From: Bacillota bacterium
GTDB taxonomy: Bacteria > Bacillota > Clostridia > Acetivibrionales > JAEXSP01
DNA: 15,904 nucleotides
Reading direction: 5' to 3'
Assembly: GCA_023453795.1 (NCBI GenBank)
Contig: JAEXSP010000035.1
Span: 1 to 15,904, forward strand
Under the pieces are notes generated by a model. It was not told where the DNA came from. It did not search any database and saw only the letters and a program-made list of their open reading frames with translations. Shown piece by piece: positions 4,975 through 12,277 of the stretch. Both the position numbers and the translations under genes were made by a program. The stretch's first letter is position 1. The number at the start of each line of letters is the position of its first letter.

Positions 4975-6810
4975 GTGAAAATTATCAAATACATAAGAAA
5001 AGCATTATCCTACCTTTTCGGGGGGAATAAATTTTGGGTATACACTTATCTGGCCGTAATCATTAAGGCCATCATTTTACTTGCACTTGCCTGCGATTTT
5101 CAATTTGAAAACATATCATTGTTTCAGGCTTTTATAAGTTTACCGAATCTTTTGGTATTCTTCTGTTTTCCTGCAATCGTGCTGTCTTTTGGATTTTTGT
5201 TTAAGGATCGTTCTCAGTTCCGGTTTCTTATCATACTTAATTTTTTGCTGTCATTTTTATTTGTTATTGATCTTTGGAACTACAGGGGGTTCGGAGACTT
5301 CATTTCACTTCATGCACTTAGCGAAACAGCAAACTTGAATAATCTTCAAGATAGTGTAATCTCAATGATGAGAATTTATGATATTGTTTTGTTTATCGAC
5401 TTACCTTTTATCCTGTACCGGTCTTTTAAAAAGAAAAGCTTATATAAGGAAAATAAAAGAAAAGTTGCATCCTTCGCAGCTCTTGTCATAGTCCCGTTAG
5501 TATGTATCCTTTCAGCACACTATATACTTGACAAAAAGCATTTATTTAAACACTTTCAGCTGTTCCAAACATGCTGGTCCCCAAATCAAACCATCTCAAA
5601 CCTATCGCCCATAGGCTATCATTTTTATGACACCTATGAGTATTGGAAGGAATCGGGACCACAGGTACTTACATACAAAGACAAAAAAAGAATAAAGTCA
5701 TACTTCGAAAAAAATAAAGAAAATCTGCCTGACAACAAATTCAAAGGCCTGTTTAAAGGGAAAAACCTCATATTACTTCAGGTCGAATCCCTTGAAGGCT
5801 TTGTGATTAATAAAAAGGTAAACGGTCAGGAGATAACCCCTAATCTAAACAATTTATTGGGGAACAGCTTATACTTTACGAATTTTTATGAGCAGGTGCA
5901 CAACGGAACAACATCAGATGCGGAACTAATGGCGAATACATCTCTTTTCCCCGTCAGAAGAGGCAGCACCTTTTTCAGGTGTCCGACCAATACCTATAAC
6001 TCTTTGCCCATGCTTTTCAGAAAAATCGGTTATTCAACAACGGCTATCCATCCCGACAAAGGGGCCTATTGGAATTGGATGAAAGCCTTAAGTTCCTTTG
6101 GTTTTGAAAAATGCATAGATGAGACATATTTTAATCCTGATGAAATGATAGGCCTTGGAATAAGCGATGAAACTTACTTCAAACAAATTACGCCATATTT
6201 CAAAAAGATCAAGCAGCCATTCTATACATTTATGATCACTCTTACATCCCATGGCCCTTTCAATCTGCCTAAAAAGCATAGGGACATGGTTTTGGACAAA
6301 GAACTTGAGAAATCGAAACTTGGCGGTTACTTTCAGAGCATCCATTACACAGATAAGCAAATCGGGTATTTTATTGACGGCTTAAGAAAAGAAGGACTAT
6401 TAAATAATACTGTTATTGCCATATACGGCGATCATGAGGGCATTCACAAATACTATCAGGATGATGTCGATTCCGTCAATCCTTCTCAGGATTGGTGGCT
6501 TAAAAACGGCAAGAAAACTCCTTTGATAATTTACCAGAATAATTTGAATGGCGAAAAGATCAAAACGATCGGCGGACAAGTCGACATCCTTCCCACAATA
6601 GCTTACTTGATGGGAATAGACAAAAGCAAATACGAAGGAACCGCGATAGGAAGAAACTTGCTCAATACTAAAAGAAACTTTGTTATTCTTGACAGCATGA
6701 AATATATAGGTACCTCAACTCACGACTGGGGTAAAGCCAACGCTCAAAATGCCATTAAAATATCTGACATGATAATTGGCTCCAACTATTTTAAAAATTA
6801 TTTTAACTAG
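4975..6810 (+). CDS. ltaS: Lipoteichoic acid synthase-like membrane sulfatase-fold enzyme
   Basis: A 611-residue polytopic enzyme that, by family, adds glycerol-phosphate units from phosphatidylglycerol to a lipid anchor on the outer membrane face. Five hydrophobic segments (about 21-41, 57-77, 82-100, 134-149, 166-185) precede an extracellular sulfatase-fold domain from about 260. Expected active-site residues are present: Glu271 in VESLEGF, the nucleophile Thr313 in GTTSDAE, His425 in TSHGPF, and Asp486-His487 in YGDHEG. Length is slightly below the 640-650 usual for the family. The GTG start lacks a recognisable ribosome binding site; an ATG at 4968 is out of frame, and no better in-frame start lies before the first membrane segment. 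Clostridia often carry several paralogues, so the exact polymer made is uncertain. The inverted repeat just behind the stop may end its transcript. Confidence 0.92.
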   Translation: MKIIKYIRKALSYLFGGNKFWVYTYLAVIIKAIILLALACDFQFENISLFQAFISLPNLLVFFCFPAIVLSFGFLFKDRSQFRFLIILNFLLSFLFVIDLWNYRGFGDFISLHALSETANLNNLQDSVISMMRIYDIVLFIDLPFILYRSFKKKSLYKENKRKVASFAALVIVPLVCILSAHYILDKKHLFKHFQLFQTCWSPNQTISNLSPIGYHFYDTYEYWKESGPQVLTYKDKKRIKSYFEKNKENLPDNKFKGLFKGKNLILLQVESLEGFVINKKVNGQEITPNLNNLLGNSLYFTNFYEQVHNGTTSDAELMANTSLFPVRRGSTFFRCPTNTYNSLPMLFRKIGYSTTAIHPDKGAYWNWMKALSSFGFEKCIDETYFNPDEMIGLGISDETYFKQITPYFKKIKQPFYTFMITLTSHGPFNLPKKHRDMVLDKELEKSKLGGYFQSIHYTDKQIGYFIDGLRKEGLLNNTVIAIYGDHEGIHKYYQDDVDSVNPSQDWWLKNGKKTPLIIYQNNLNGEKIKTIGGQVDILPTIAYLMGIDKSKYEGTAIGRNLLNTKRNFVILDSMKYIGTSTHDWGKANAQNAIKISDMIIGSNYFKNYFN

Positions 6811-6814
6811 TTAT

Positions 6815-6870
6815 GACAAGGGACGGTTTTCAGACACGATTGTATGGTCATGTCGGGAAAGCCGTCCCTT
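6815..6870. repeat. Inverted pair of RAYT-type repeat cores (BIME-like)
   Basis: The plus-strand core gacaagggacggttttc (6815-6831) matches 16 of 17 bases of the left RAYT hairpin. A second core in opposite orientation, ccgtccctt (6862-6870), faces it. Together aagggacggttttc and the opposing arm pair over about 14 bp with one G-T wobble. An inner gaca/tgtc pairing adds to the fold. It starts 5 bp after the LTA synthase stop and probably acts as its 3' hairpin, but lacks a proper U-tract. Confidence 0.7.
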
Positions 6871-6941
6871 TCTGCGTGCATTAATGTAAGGAAGCTTATT
6901 TATGGCTATGGTCGACTAATTAAACTTCTGATGTACGCCGA

Positions 6942-7070
6942 CTATTTGCAATCAAATGCTCCATCACATGCGGGGCCTGTGCATCCCCAGAACAGTAAAA
7001 GGAATACAAGGATAAAGAAAAGTATTGTTGCATTTTCTCCGCAAAATGCGTTAGAAAGAATTCCTCCCAT
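6942..7070 (-). CDS. 42-residue single-helix Cys-rich membrane protein, sporulation-type
   Basis: A 42-codon gene with a full AGGAGG 10 nt before the ATG and a TAG stop. The peptide starts MGGILSNAFCGENA, has a highly hydrophobic helix about residues 15-28 (ILFFILVFLLLFWG), and ends with a short Cys/Gly/Asp tail carrying Cys30, Cys35 and Cys41. This Gly-rich start, Phe/Leu helix and Gly/Cys tail is the general style of tiny YjcZ-like proteins of spore formers; assignment to a family is inference. A sigma-K/E-like -10 sequence upstream supports mother-cell expression. It stands alone between two hairpins: the inverted repeat at 6815-6870 lies downstream and the HtrA terminator upstream. Confidence 0.7.
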   Translation of the reverse strand: MGGILSNAFCGENATILFFILVFLLLFWGCTGPACDGAFDCK

Positions 7071-7096
7071 AATTATATATCCTCCTATAATTTGAT

Positions 7097-7105
7097 TAAG
7101 GTATG
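7097..7105 (-). promoter_or_regulatory. Sigma-K/E-like -10 element for the 42-residue gene
   Basis: On the minus strand CATACCTTA fits the mother-cell -10 pattern CATAnnnTA. It lies 26 bp before the ATG, leaving room for a short leader with the ribosome binding site. I could not find a matching -35 at the right distance, so this is tentative. Confidence 0.3.
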
Positions 7106-7215
7106 CAGTTAATTACATAGCTGCATATATCCTGATACATATTATGAAACTGCCGGTAAAAGTGTGAATTTAACATAATGTGATTTTGATTCAATTATAG
7201 GCTTGAAATTTAAAG

Positions 7216-7251
7216 AAAACCCAAGCCGAAAAGATTTCCGGCCTGGGTTTT
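7216..7251 (-). terminator. Rho-independent terminator of the HtrA gene, possibly bidirectional
   Basis: An 8-bp outer stem (7216-7223 with 7244-7251, aaaaccca) and a 4-bp inner stem (7225-7228 with 7239-7242, gccg) are joined by one mismatch and closed by a 10-nt loop. On the minus strand it is followed by a T-rich run (ttttcttt). It lies about 17 bp beyond the HtrA stop. The plus strand also has a T-run, so it could work both ways. The stretch 7106-7215 has no gene. Confidence 0.8.
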
Positions 7252-7267
7252 TGTTGATATAAACATT

Positions 7268-8539
7268 TTAACTTTCTTCGGTCAATGTAACATTCACAGT
7301 CATTGTACGTTCGTCTCTGTATACCTTTAAAGCAATCTTATCCCCAACCTTATGCTGTTTTATGATGTTGTCAAGAGTCTTCAGAGATGCTACATTTTTG
7401 CCATCTACGCTCATAATAATATCTTCTTCCTGAATGCCTGCATTTGCGGCACCGCTTCCGGGTGCAACACTTGTTACATATACCCCCTGAGGTATTCTGT
7501 ATACCTGGGCGAGAATACTGCTGATATCCTGTCCGTCCACTCCAAGTGATGGCCTGCCTTTTACATATCCGAACATCATAAGCTGATTGATTATAGGTTT
7601 GGCATCATTGATCGGAATTGCGAAGCCTAGCCCTTCAACGCCTGTCTCAGATATCTTTGAAGAATTTATACCTATAACCTGGCCTTGAGAATTTACAAGT
7701 GCACCACCGCTGTTTCCGGGGTTTATCGCTGCATCAGTTTGGATGACCTTGATTGAGCTGTCTTCCGTATTAATAGTTCTGTTCAGAGCACTTATAATAC
7801 CTGATGTAACAGAGCCTGCGAATTCCATTCCTAACGGATTTCCTATTGCAACAGCCAGTTCTCCAACCTCAAGCTTCGATGAATCCCCTAATTCCGCAAT
7901 TTTAAGATCCTTTGCATCTATCTTGATAACAGCAAGGTCAGTAGTTTGGTCTCCGCCAATGAATTTTGCCTTAAACTGTCTCCCGTCAGGAAGAAATACC
8001 TCCAGAGTAGCCGAAGAGCTCCAGCCGCTCTTAGGATCTGCATAGCTAACAACATGATAGTTGGTCATGATATATCCGCTCTTGTCAAATATAATGCCTG
8101 AACCTTCCGAGACAGATCCATTATCCCGTCCGAACCAGGAATTTGAACGTGAAACAGTCATTCTTATTCCTATAACAGATGGTCCTACTGCTTTAGCTAT
8201 CTGTGTTATTGACGAATCCTTGACTAAAGCAAGCTTGCTTACAGAATTAACGTTATTGGTATTACTGCTTTTTGTCAACGCTGCACTTGCAGTATTAATA
8301 TTTGATGAATCAGAATTGTCAATAGCTGAAAGTTTCTTATCAAGTACGGAGTTAAAATGTGAATTCATCACATATCCGGTTGAGAAGCTGCTTATCAAAG
8401 CCACAATCAGTATTGCAGCAATCATTCCAAAAAAGCCGAACCTTTTTTTTGAAGCTTTACGTACTGTTTTCGTGTTCTCATTATGTATCACTTCTTCATA
8501 AAAACCGTTCCGGCTTTCATCATTGAAATCGCTATCCAT
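7268..8539 (-). CDS. htrA: Membrane-anchored HtrA/DegP-type serine protease with PDZ domain
   Basis: A 423-residue surface quality-control protease. A cytoplasmic N-terminus of about 36 residues is followed by one membrane segment (37-58) and a Ser/Asn-rich linker to about 110. The trypsin-like domain (about 110-310) has the catalytic triad His162 (MTNYHVV), Asp201 (TTDLAVI) and Ser277 (NPGNSGGA). One PDZ domain fills about 328-418 and ends the protein, as usual for Firmicute HtrA. The ATG is set by GGAGG 7 nt upstream. It lies 103 bp after the HelD-like gene on the same strand and may be read from that transcript or from its own promoter (TTGGTA, 16 bp, TATAAA on the minus strand, weak). A terminator follows. 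No CssR-type operator was recognised. Confidence 0.95.
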   Translation of the reverse strand: MDSDFNDESRNGFYEEVIHNENTKTVRKASKKRFGFFGMIAAILIVALISSFSTGYVMNSHFNSVLDKKLSAIDNSDSSNINTASAALTKSSNTNNVNSVSKLALVKDSSITQIAKAVGPSVIGIRMTVSRSNSWFGRDNGSVSEGSGIIFDKSGYIMTNYHVVSYADPKSGWSSSATLEVFLPDGRQFKAKFIGGDQTTDLAVIKIDAKDLKIAELGDSSKLEVGELAVAIGNPLGMEFAGSVTSGIISALNRTINTEDSSIKVIQTDAAINPGNSGGALVNSQGQVIGINSSKISETGVEGLGFAIPINDAKPIINQLMMFGYVKGRPSLGVDGQDISSILAQVYRIPQGVYVTSVAPGSGAANAGIQEEDIIMSVDGKNVASLKTLDNIIKQHKVGDKIALKVYRDERTMTVNVTLTEES

Positions 8540-8642
8540 ACCTATCCCTCCATGTCGTTTATATTCTATATTTTAAATATACCAATTAAATTTGTATAAA
8601 TTGTGAAAAAACTTTTAAGAATATATTAAATGCTTTTGAATA

Positions 8643-10931
8643 CTATATCATTATTTTTTCAATTAGAGGGGTAGGTTGATCTGAAAAGTATAGGTATAGC
8701 ACGTGCAAAGCTCTGGTCATAGCAACATAGAGAAGCTTTATATCCAGCTCGGACATCCCGTAGTTTTCCACACCTGTAATAAATACAACGTCAAATTCAA
8801 GGCCTTTGGAAAGATATGACGGTACGATTACCAATCCGCCTTTATACTCTTCCTCTTTACCTGTAATAATATGAAGCTCCGGTAAATCCTCCTTCATCAG
8901 GTCAAAAATCCCTTTACATTCTTCAGGAGTCCTACCTATTACGGCAACAGATTTTAATCCGTTTGCACTTATTTCCATAATTTTTTCTTTGATGCTTTTA
9001 ACGGAATCTATAAAATTAAGCGAGTTTTGGATATGAACCTTTTCTCCATGCCTTATTACAGGCTTTGCAATAAAGGATTCATTTTCACCCAGCATTCCAA
9101 TGACTTTATTCGCGGAATCCATAATCTCGACAGTAGTTCTGTAGCTTTGTTCCAGCGTAAGATATCCCGCTTTTTCTCCAAAAACCTGTTCCAGCACATC
9201 TCCCCAGTTTCTGACGCCTCTGTAAGAGTGTATACCCTGGTTCAAGTCGCCCAGAATGGTAAATGAACTATACTTTATTATCTGTCTAAGGGCATACAGT
9301 TGAAAAATACTGAAGTCCTGAGCCTCGTCGATTATTATCTGCTTTACCGGTATCTTTTCATCGATCCCATGAATCAGGTATTTCAGATATATTAACGGTG
9401 CGAAGTCTTCCAATTCAATATAACCTGTTTTCAGATAACGTCCCGTATATTCAGCCATATGTTCAATAACAGTTTGGTCTTCCATGCCGCTTGAAATATC
9501 CTTCAGAAGAGAAGAATCCATAATAAGGCTGCTGTAATATTCCCAAGGGCTTATCCTGGAAATAGATTTGATATATTCATTTACAACCTTTTTTGAACTG
9601 CTTTCTATCTTTTGAATTGCATTGTTTCTATCGTCTATTGCCTTAATTATGAGTTTTTGCCTTCCCTCGCTGTCCTTCATGCTTTCCTTCAGGTATAGAA
9701 CCTTTAAATCTGATTTTTCATGAAGGCGGTAAATAATCTCTTCTCTTTTGGCCTTTATCCTTGTATTCAAATGCTTCTTTATCTCGTCAATCCTTTTGAC
9801 CAGCGGAAGCCTCTTATACTCCTTGAGAAATAATCCGTTTATTTCCTGATAGCTGAATATTTTAATCCCTTCGAGCTTAAAGTCCTCTTTAGGGATGAAA
9901 TCTTTTTCTATATGTTCAACATATTTATCTATAACATCCTTGAATTTCATTGAGGACTTAAAGACGGAAGCCCTGTAATGCAAGCTATTTTCCCCATCTT
10001 TGCCGTCCCCGGTTCTTGTAATAAAGGAAAGCAGCTTTTCATTCTGATCTTTTATCTTGAACTTTTTTCCCAAAAGATCCATTGCAAAGGTTTCAAAGGT
10101 TGACTGAACAACCCTTTCCACTCCCAATTCGGGAAGAACCTCCGATATGTAATTCAAGAAAAGTCTGTTAGGTGCAATTATCATGAAATTCTCGGGATCA
10201 AGTGTCTTGTCATGGGTATAGATAAGGTATGCTATCCTATGAAGAGCTATTGTAGTCTTTCCGCTGCCGGCAGCCCCCTGAACTATCAGGGATTTCCACA
10301 TATCCGCCCTGATTATTTTATTCTGCTCAACCTGTATTGTGGACACAATCTGCTTAAGCCTGTTATCTGCATTTGCTCCGAGGTAAGCCTGCAGGAACTC
10401 GTCATTTGTCGTGATATCAATGTCAAATATCTCCCGGAGCTCTCCTTCTTCAATAGAATACTGCCTTTTTAGAAGCATACTGCCCTTTATTTCTCCGTCG
10501 GGGCAAGCATAATGAGCTTCACCAAGCCTTTCTTCATAGTATAGGTTCGCCACGGGTGCTCTCCAGTCAACTATGATGACCTGCTGGTCTTCTTCCCTCA
10601 TGAGTGACATTTTCCCGATGTACAGCTTTTCGGTTTCTTTTCCGTCAATCTCACGGAAATCCACTCTTGCAAAATAAGGCTTGCTTGTTGCAGTAACAAG
10701 ATTCCGCAATTTCAGTGTCATGCTTCCCTGAAGCAGAGAATTGATCATCAGATCAATATAGTTCTGACTGCTATCGGAATTAATATGCTTTTTAAGCCTT
10801 TCCACCTCTTTGTCAATCTTTTCTTTTTTCCCATATGTGGCTTCAAGCGTCTTCTCCACATAGTCCAGAGTGTACCTGCACCTTTCCAGTTCCTCCTGAT
10901 ATGCCGGATGGTTTGCAGCTGGCATATTCAC
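8643..10931 (-). CDS. helD: HelD-like superfamily 1 ATPase (RNA polymerase recycling factor)
   Basis: A 762-residue UvrD/Rep-type motor protein matching HelD in length and order. An N-terminal coiled-coil (about 8-55), which in HelD reaches into the RNA polymerase channel, precedes the conserved VDWRAPVANLYYE block (121-133). Walker A GAAGSGKT is at 219-226, and a long helical insert follows. The Walker B is IIDEAQDF, with later motifs GDLNQGIHSYRG, YLSKGLEFDVVF and YVAMTRA. In Bacillus and mycobacteria HelD strips stalled RNA polymerase from DNA; the same role is inferred here. The start is GTG at 10931 with GGAGG only 4 nt away, or an ATG at 10925 with a 10-nt gap; both give the same protein within two residues. 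The gene is followed 103 bp later by HtrA. Confidence 0.9.
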   Translation of the reverse strand: MNMPAANHPAYQEELERCRYTLDYVEKTLEATYGKKEKIDKEVERLKKHINSDSSQNYIDLMINSLLQGSMTLKLRNLVTATSKPYFARVDFREIDGKETEKLYIGKMSLMREEDQQVIIVDWRAPVANLYYEERLGEAHYACPDGEIKGSMLLKRQYSIEEGELREIFDIDITTNDEFLQAYLGANADNRLKQIVSTIQVEQNKIIRADMWKSLIVQGAAGSGKTTIALHRIAYLIYTHDKTLDPENFMIIAPNRLFLNYISEVLPELGVERVVQSTFETFAMDLLGKKFKIKDQNEKLLSFITRTGDGKDGENSLHYRASVFKSSMKFKDVIDKYVEHIEKDFIPKEDFKLEGIKIFSYQEINGLFLKEYKRLPLVKRIDEIKKHLNTRIKAKREEIIYRLHEKSDLKVLYLKESMKDSEGRQKLIIKAIDDRNNAIQKIESSSKKVVNEYIKSISRISPWEYYSSLIMDSSLLKDISSGMEDQTVIEHMAEYTGRYLKTGYIELEDFAPLIYLKYLIHGIDEKIPVKQIIIDEAQDFSIFQLYALRQIIKYSSFTILGDLNQGIHSYRGVRNWGDVLEQVFGEKAGYLTLEQSYRTTVEIMDSANKVIGMLGENESFIAKPVIRHGEKVHIQNSLNFIDSVKSIKEKIMEISANGLKSVAVIGRTPEECKGIFDLMKEDLPELHIITGKEEEYKGGLVIVPSYLSKGLEFDVVFITGVENYGMSELDIKLLYVAMTRALHVLYLYFSDQPTPLIEKIMI

Positions 10932-10934
10932 ATC

Positions 10935-10978
10935 ACCTCCAAAAATAAATAGGATTTATATTTTATACTATTGGAGGT
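10935..10978. repeat. Inverted repeat capable of masking the HelD ribosome binding site
   Basis: acctccaa (10935-10942), which on the minus strand is the HelD ribosome binding site TTGGAGGT, has an exact complement-oriented partner ttggaggt at 10971-10978. If transcription starts upstream of 10978 the mRNA can fold so that the site is paired. A TATAAA at 10962-10967 between the arms could instead be the -10 box, in which case the upstream arm would be DNA-only, perhaps an operator. Confidence 0.5.
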
Positions 10979-11012
10979 AAAAATAAAACACTTTTTTGCA
11001 ATAAAACGGAAG

Positions 11013-11909
11013 CTATTGAACAAGTTTTATTCCGTACGTCCCGAAATCAATGGCAGTACTTGATGTCTGTCCGTCCATGCAATAAGTTATAAACCTTCCG
11101 ACAACATCGGCCTGACCGTTAGCTGAAGTTACCCCCTCAAGAAAAAAGGTCGCAAACCCAAGGACTTTTATAGCCTTTTTGCCATTTACCGTCAAAGTAT
11201 TCACGACCGGAACAAAAATAACCCTTGGACAGTTGATGCTGTAATTATCATAGGTATCAGAGCTTTGGCTTATTAATTGATTTATTGCCCTTTGAGTAGA
11301 ACCGGCCATATTACCGGTTTCAGTCATTATTACATCACCGATTTTGATTGTATACGGATATCCGTATGTCAGATTGTCTTCGTAATTGGATGAGCCTGAT
11401 CCGCCAAGAGAGATAGGTGCATAGTTTCCGGCAGAACCGTCTCCGCCGCCCTCTTTAAGAGTATACAGCTTTCCGTATGTAAAAGTCTGTTGAACTACCG
11501 CAATAGGCCTTACACCTGACAAAGCAGATATATTTTCCACTCTTGCTCTTGCCGTTGCTGCCACGTCATGATTCTTTATTCCAATAATTTGGGCAAAGAA
11601 ATAGTTGACATTTTTTATAAGCTGAACCTGAATCCCGCGGTTATCAGGGTCAATCTGTATTGTTGTGCTTTTCAGTCCTGTTTCATTTTTTAAAATATAA
11701 TCCTGAGTGACATTCCTTGCATTCAAGCTGTCAGTGACCAGTTCCTGAGCTCCGGCAAGGACAGAAGCGTCAGCTGCCTTTGAAATCTTTGACTTCTCTG
11801 CATAAACGTTTCCCAAGTCCAGAACTAGTGCGCACATCACTGTAAGAATCGTAAGAGTGATTGAAAGAGTTATTAGTGCGGAGCCTTTATTGCTGCTTAG
11901 TGCTCTCAT
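11013..11909 (-). CDS. TadG-like (Tad domain) secreted/pilus-associated protein
   Basis: A 298-residue protein whose N-terminus is a Tad domain: KGSALITLSITLTILTVMCALVLDLG (8-33) is the membrane segment, followed by VYAEKSKISKAADASVLAGAQEL (35-57), the usual conserved block of putative Flp pilus-assembly proteins. The remainder is a Gly/Ser/Tyr-rich extracellular region with no catalytic motif, including GGGDGSAGNYAPISLGGSGSS. The ATG at 11909 is chosen over an in-frame upstream ATG because translation then starts right before the Tad domain and a G-rich ribosome binding site (gggggat) precedes it. No other tad genes (ATPase, prepilin peptidase, secretin) are nearby, so it is an orphan. A 7-bp inverted repeat (gtgtttc, 11934-11940 with 11958-11964) lies in its leader. 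It is 81 bp upstream of the HelD-like gene. Confidence 0.8.
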   Translation of the reverse strand: MRALSSNKGSALITLSITLTILTVMCALVLDLGNVYAEKSKISKAADASVLAGAQELVTDSLNARNVTQDYILKNETGLKSTTIQIDPDNRGIQVQLIKNVNYFFAQIIGIKNHDVAATARARVENISALSGVRPIAVVQQTFTYGKLYTLKEGGGDGSAGNYAPISLGGSGSSNYEDNLTYGYPYTIKIGDVIMTETGNMAGSTQRAINQLISQSSDTYDNYSINCPRVIFVPVVNTLTVNGKKAIKVLGFATFFLEGVTSANGQADVVGRFITYCMDGQTSSTAIDFGTYGIKLVQ

Positions 11910-12277
11910 TGCGATCCCCCCAAATATAAAGCTGTGTTTCTTATAAATATATAATTCGAAACACAATGCATTATTTTTAGGGTAATGGATAGGCTTAAAT
12001 GCTTATTGGAGAGGGGTAATAAGGACTATTTTCTCTGCAGATCGAGGGGACGTTTGTTGGTGAGTTTGTATAGTTTAAGTAAATCCTTTGGACTGTAATG
12101 AAGTATGCCCATTTGTGCCAGCTAAATACATGGAAGGCTAGGGGGTTAGATAATCCAAGCGGCAAGGATGATGCGCCCTTTGAGTATACGTGCGCACCAT
12201 CGAAGCCAAAATTTTGGATTTGAAAAGCGTATACCTGAGTTGACAGGGTAAAGAGCCTAACGGATTTCTTTCATCTC
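11910..12277. other. Gene-free boundary region with inverted repeats
   Basis: No supported gene in 368 bp. Part near 11910-11970 must hold the Tad gene promoter (AT-rich, tatata and tttata elements). The rest is richer in G and C and has many stops in all frames. It contains gtatacg (12184-12190) facing cgtatac (12228-12234), with the 12-bp palindrome ccaaaattttgg (12206-12217) between them. There is no clear terminator behind the Gfo/Idh gene. It may be a remnant of a lost gene or element, or a structured RNA; I recognise no known class. Confidence 0.5.

Noticed and set aside
6844..7095. Plus-strand 83-codon frame behind the LTA synthase gene
   Set aside because: It begins inside the inverted repeat, has no ribosome binding site, and is antisense to the better-supported 42-codon gene.
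11967..12277. Group II intron or known riboswitch in the gene-free boundary
   Set aside because: I looked for a domain V-like hairpin, an intron protein remnant and familiar riboswitch cores and recognised none; the stretch lies behind a stop codon rather than before a metabolic gene.
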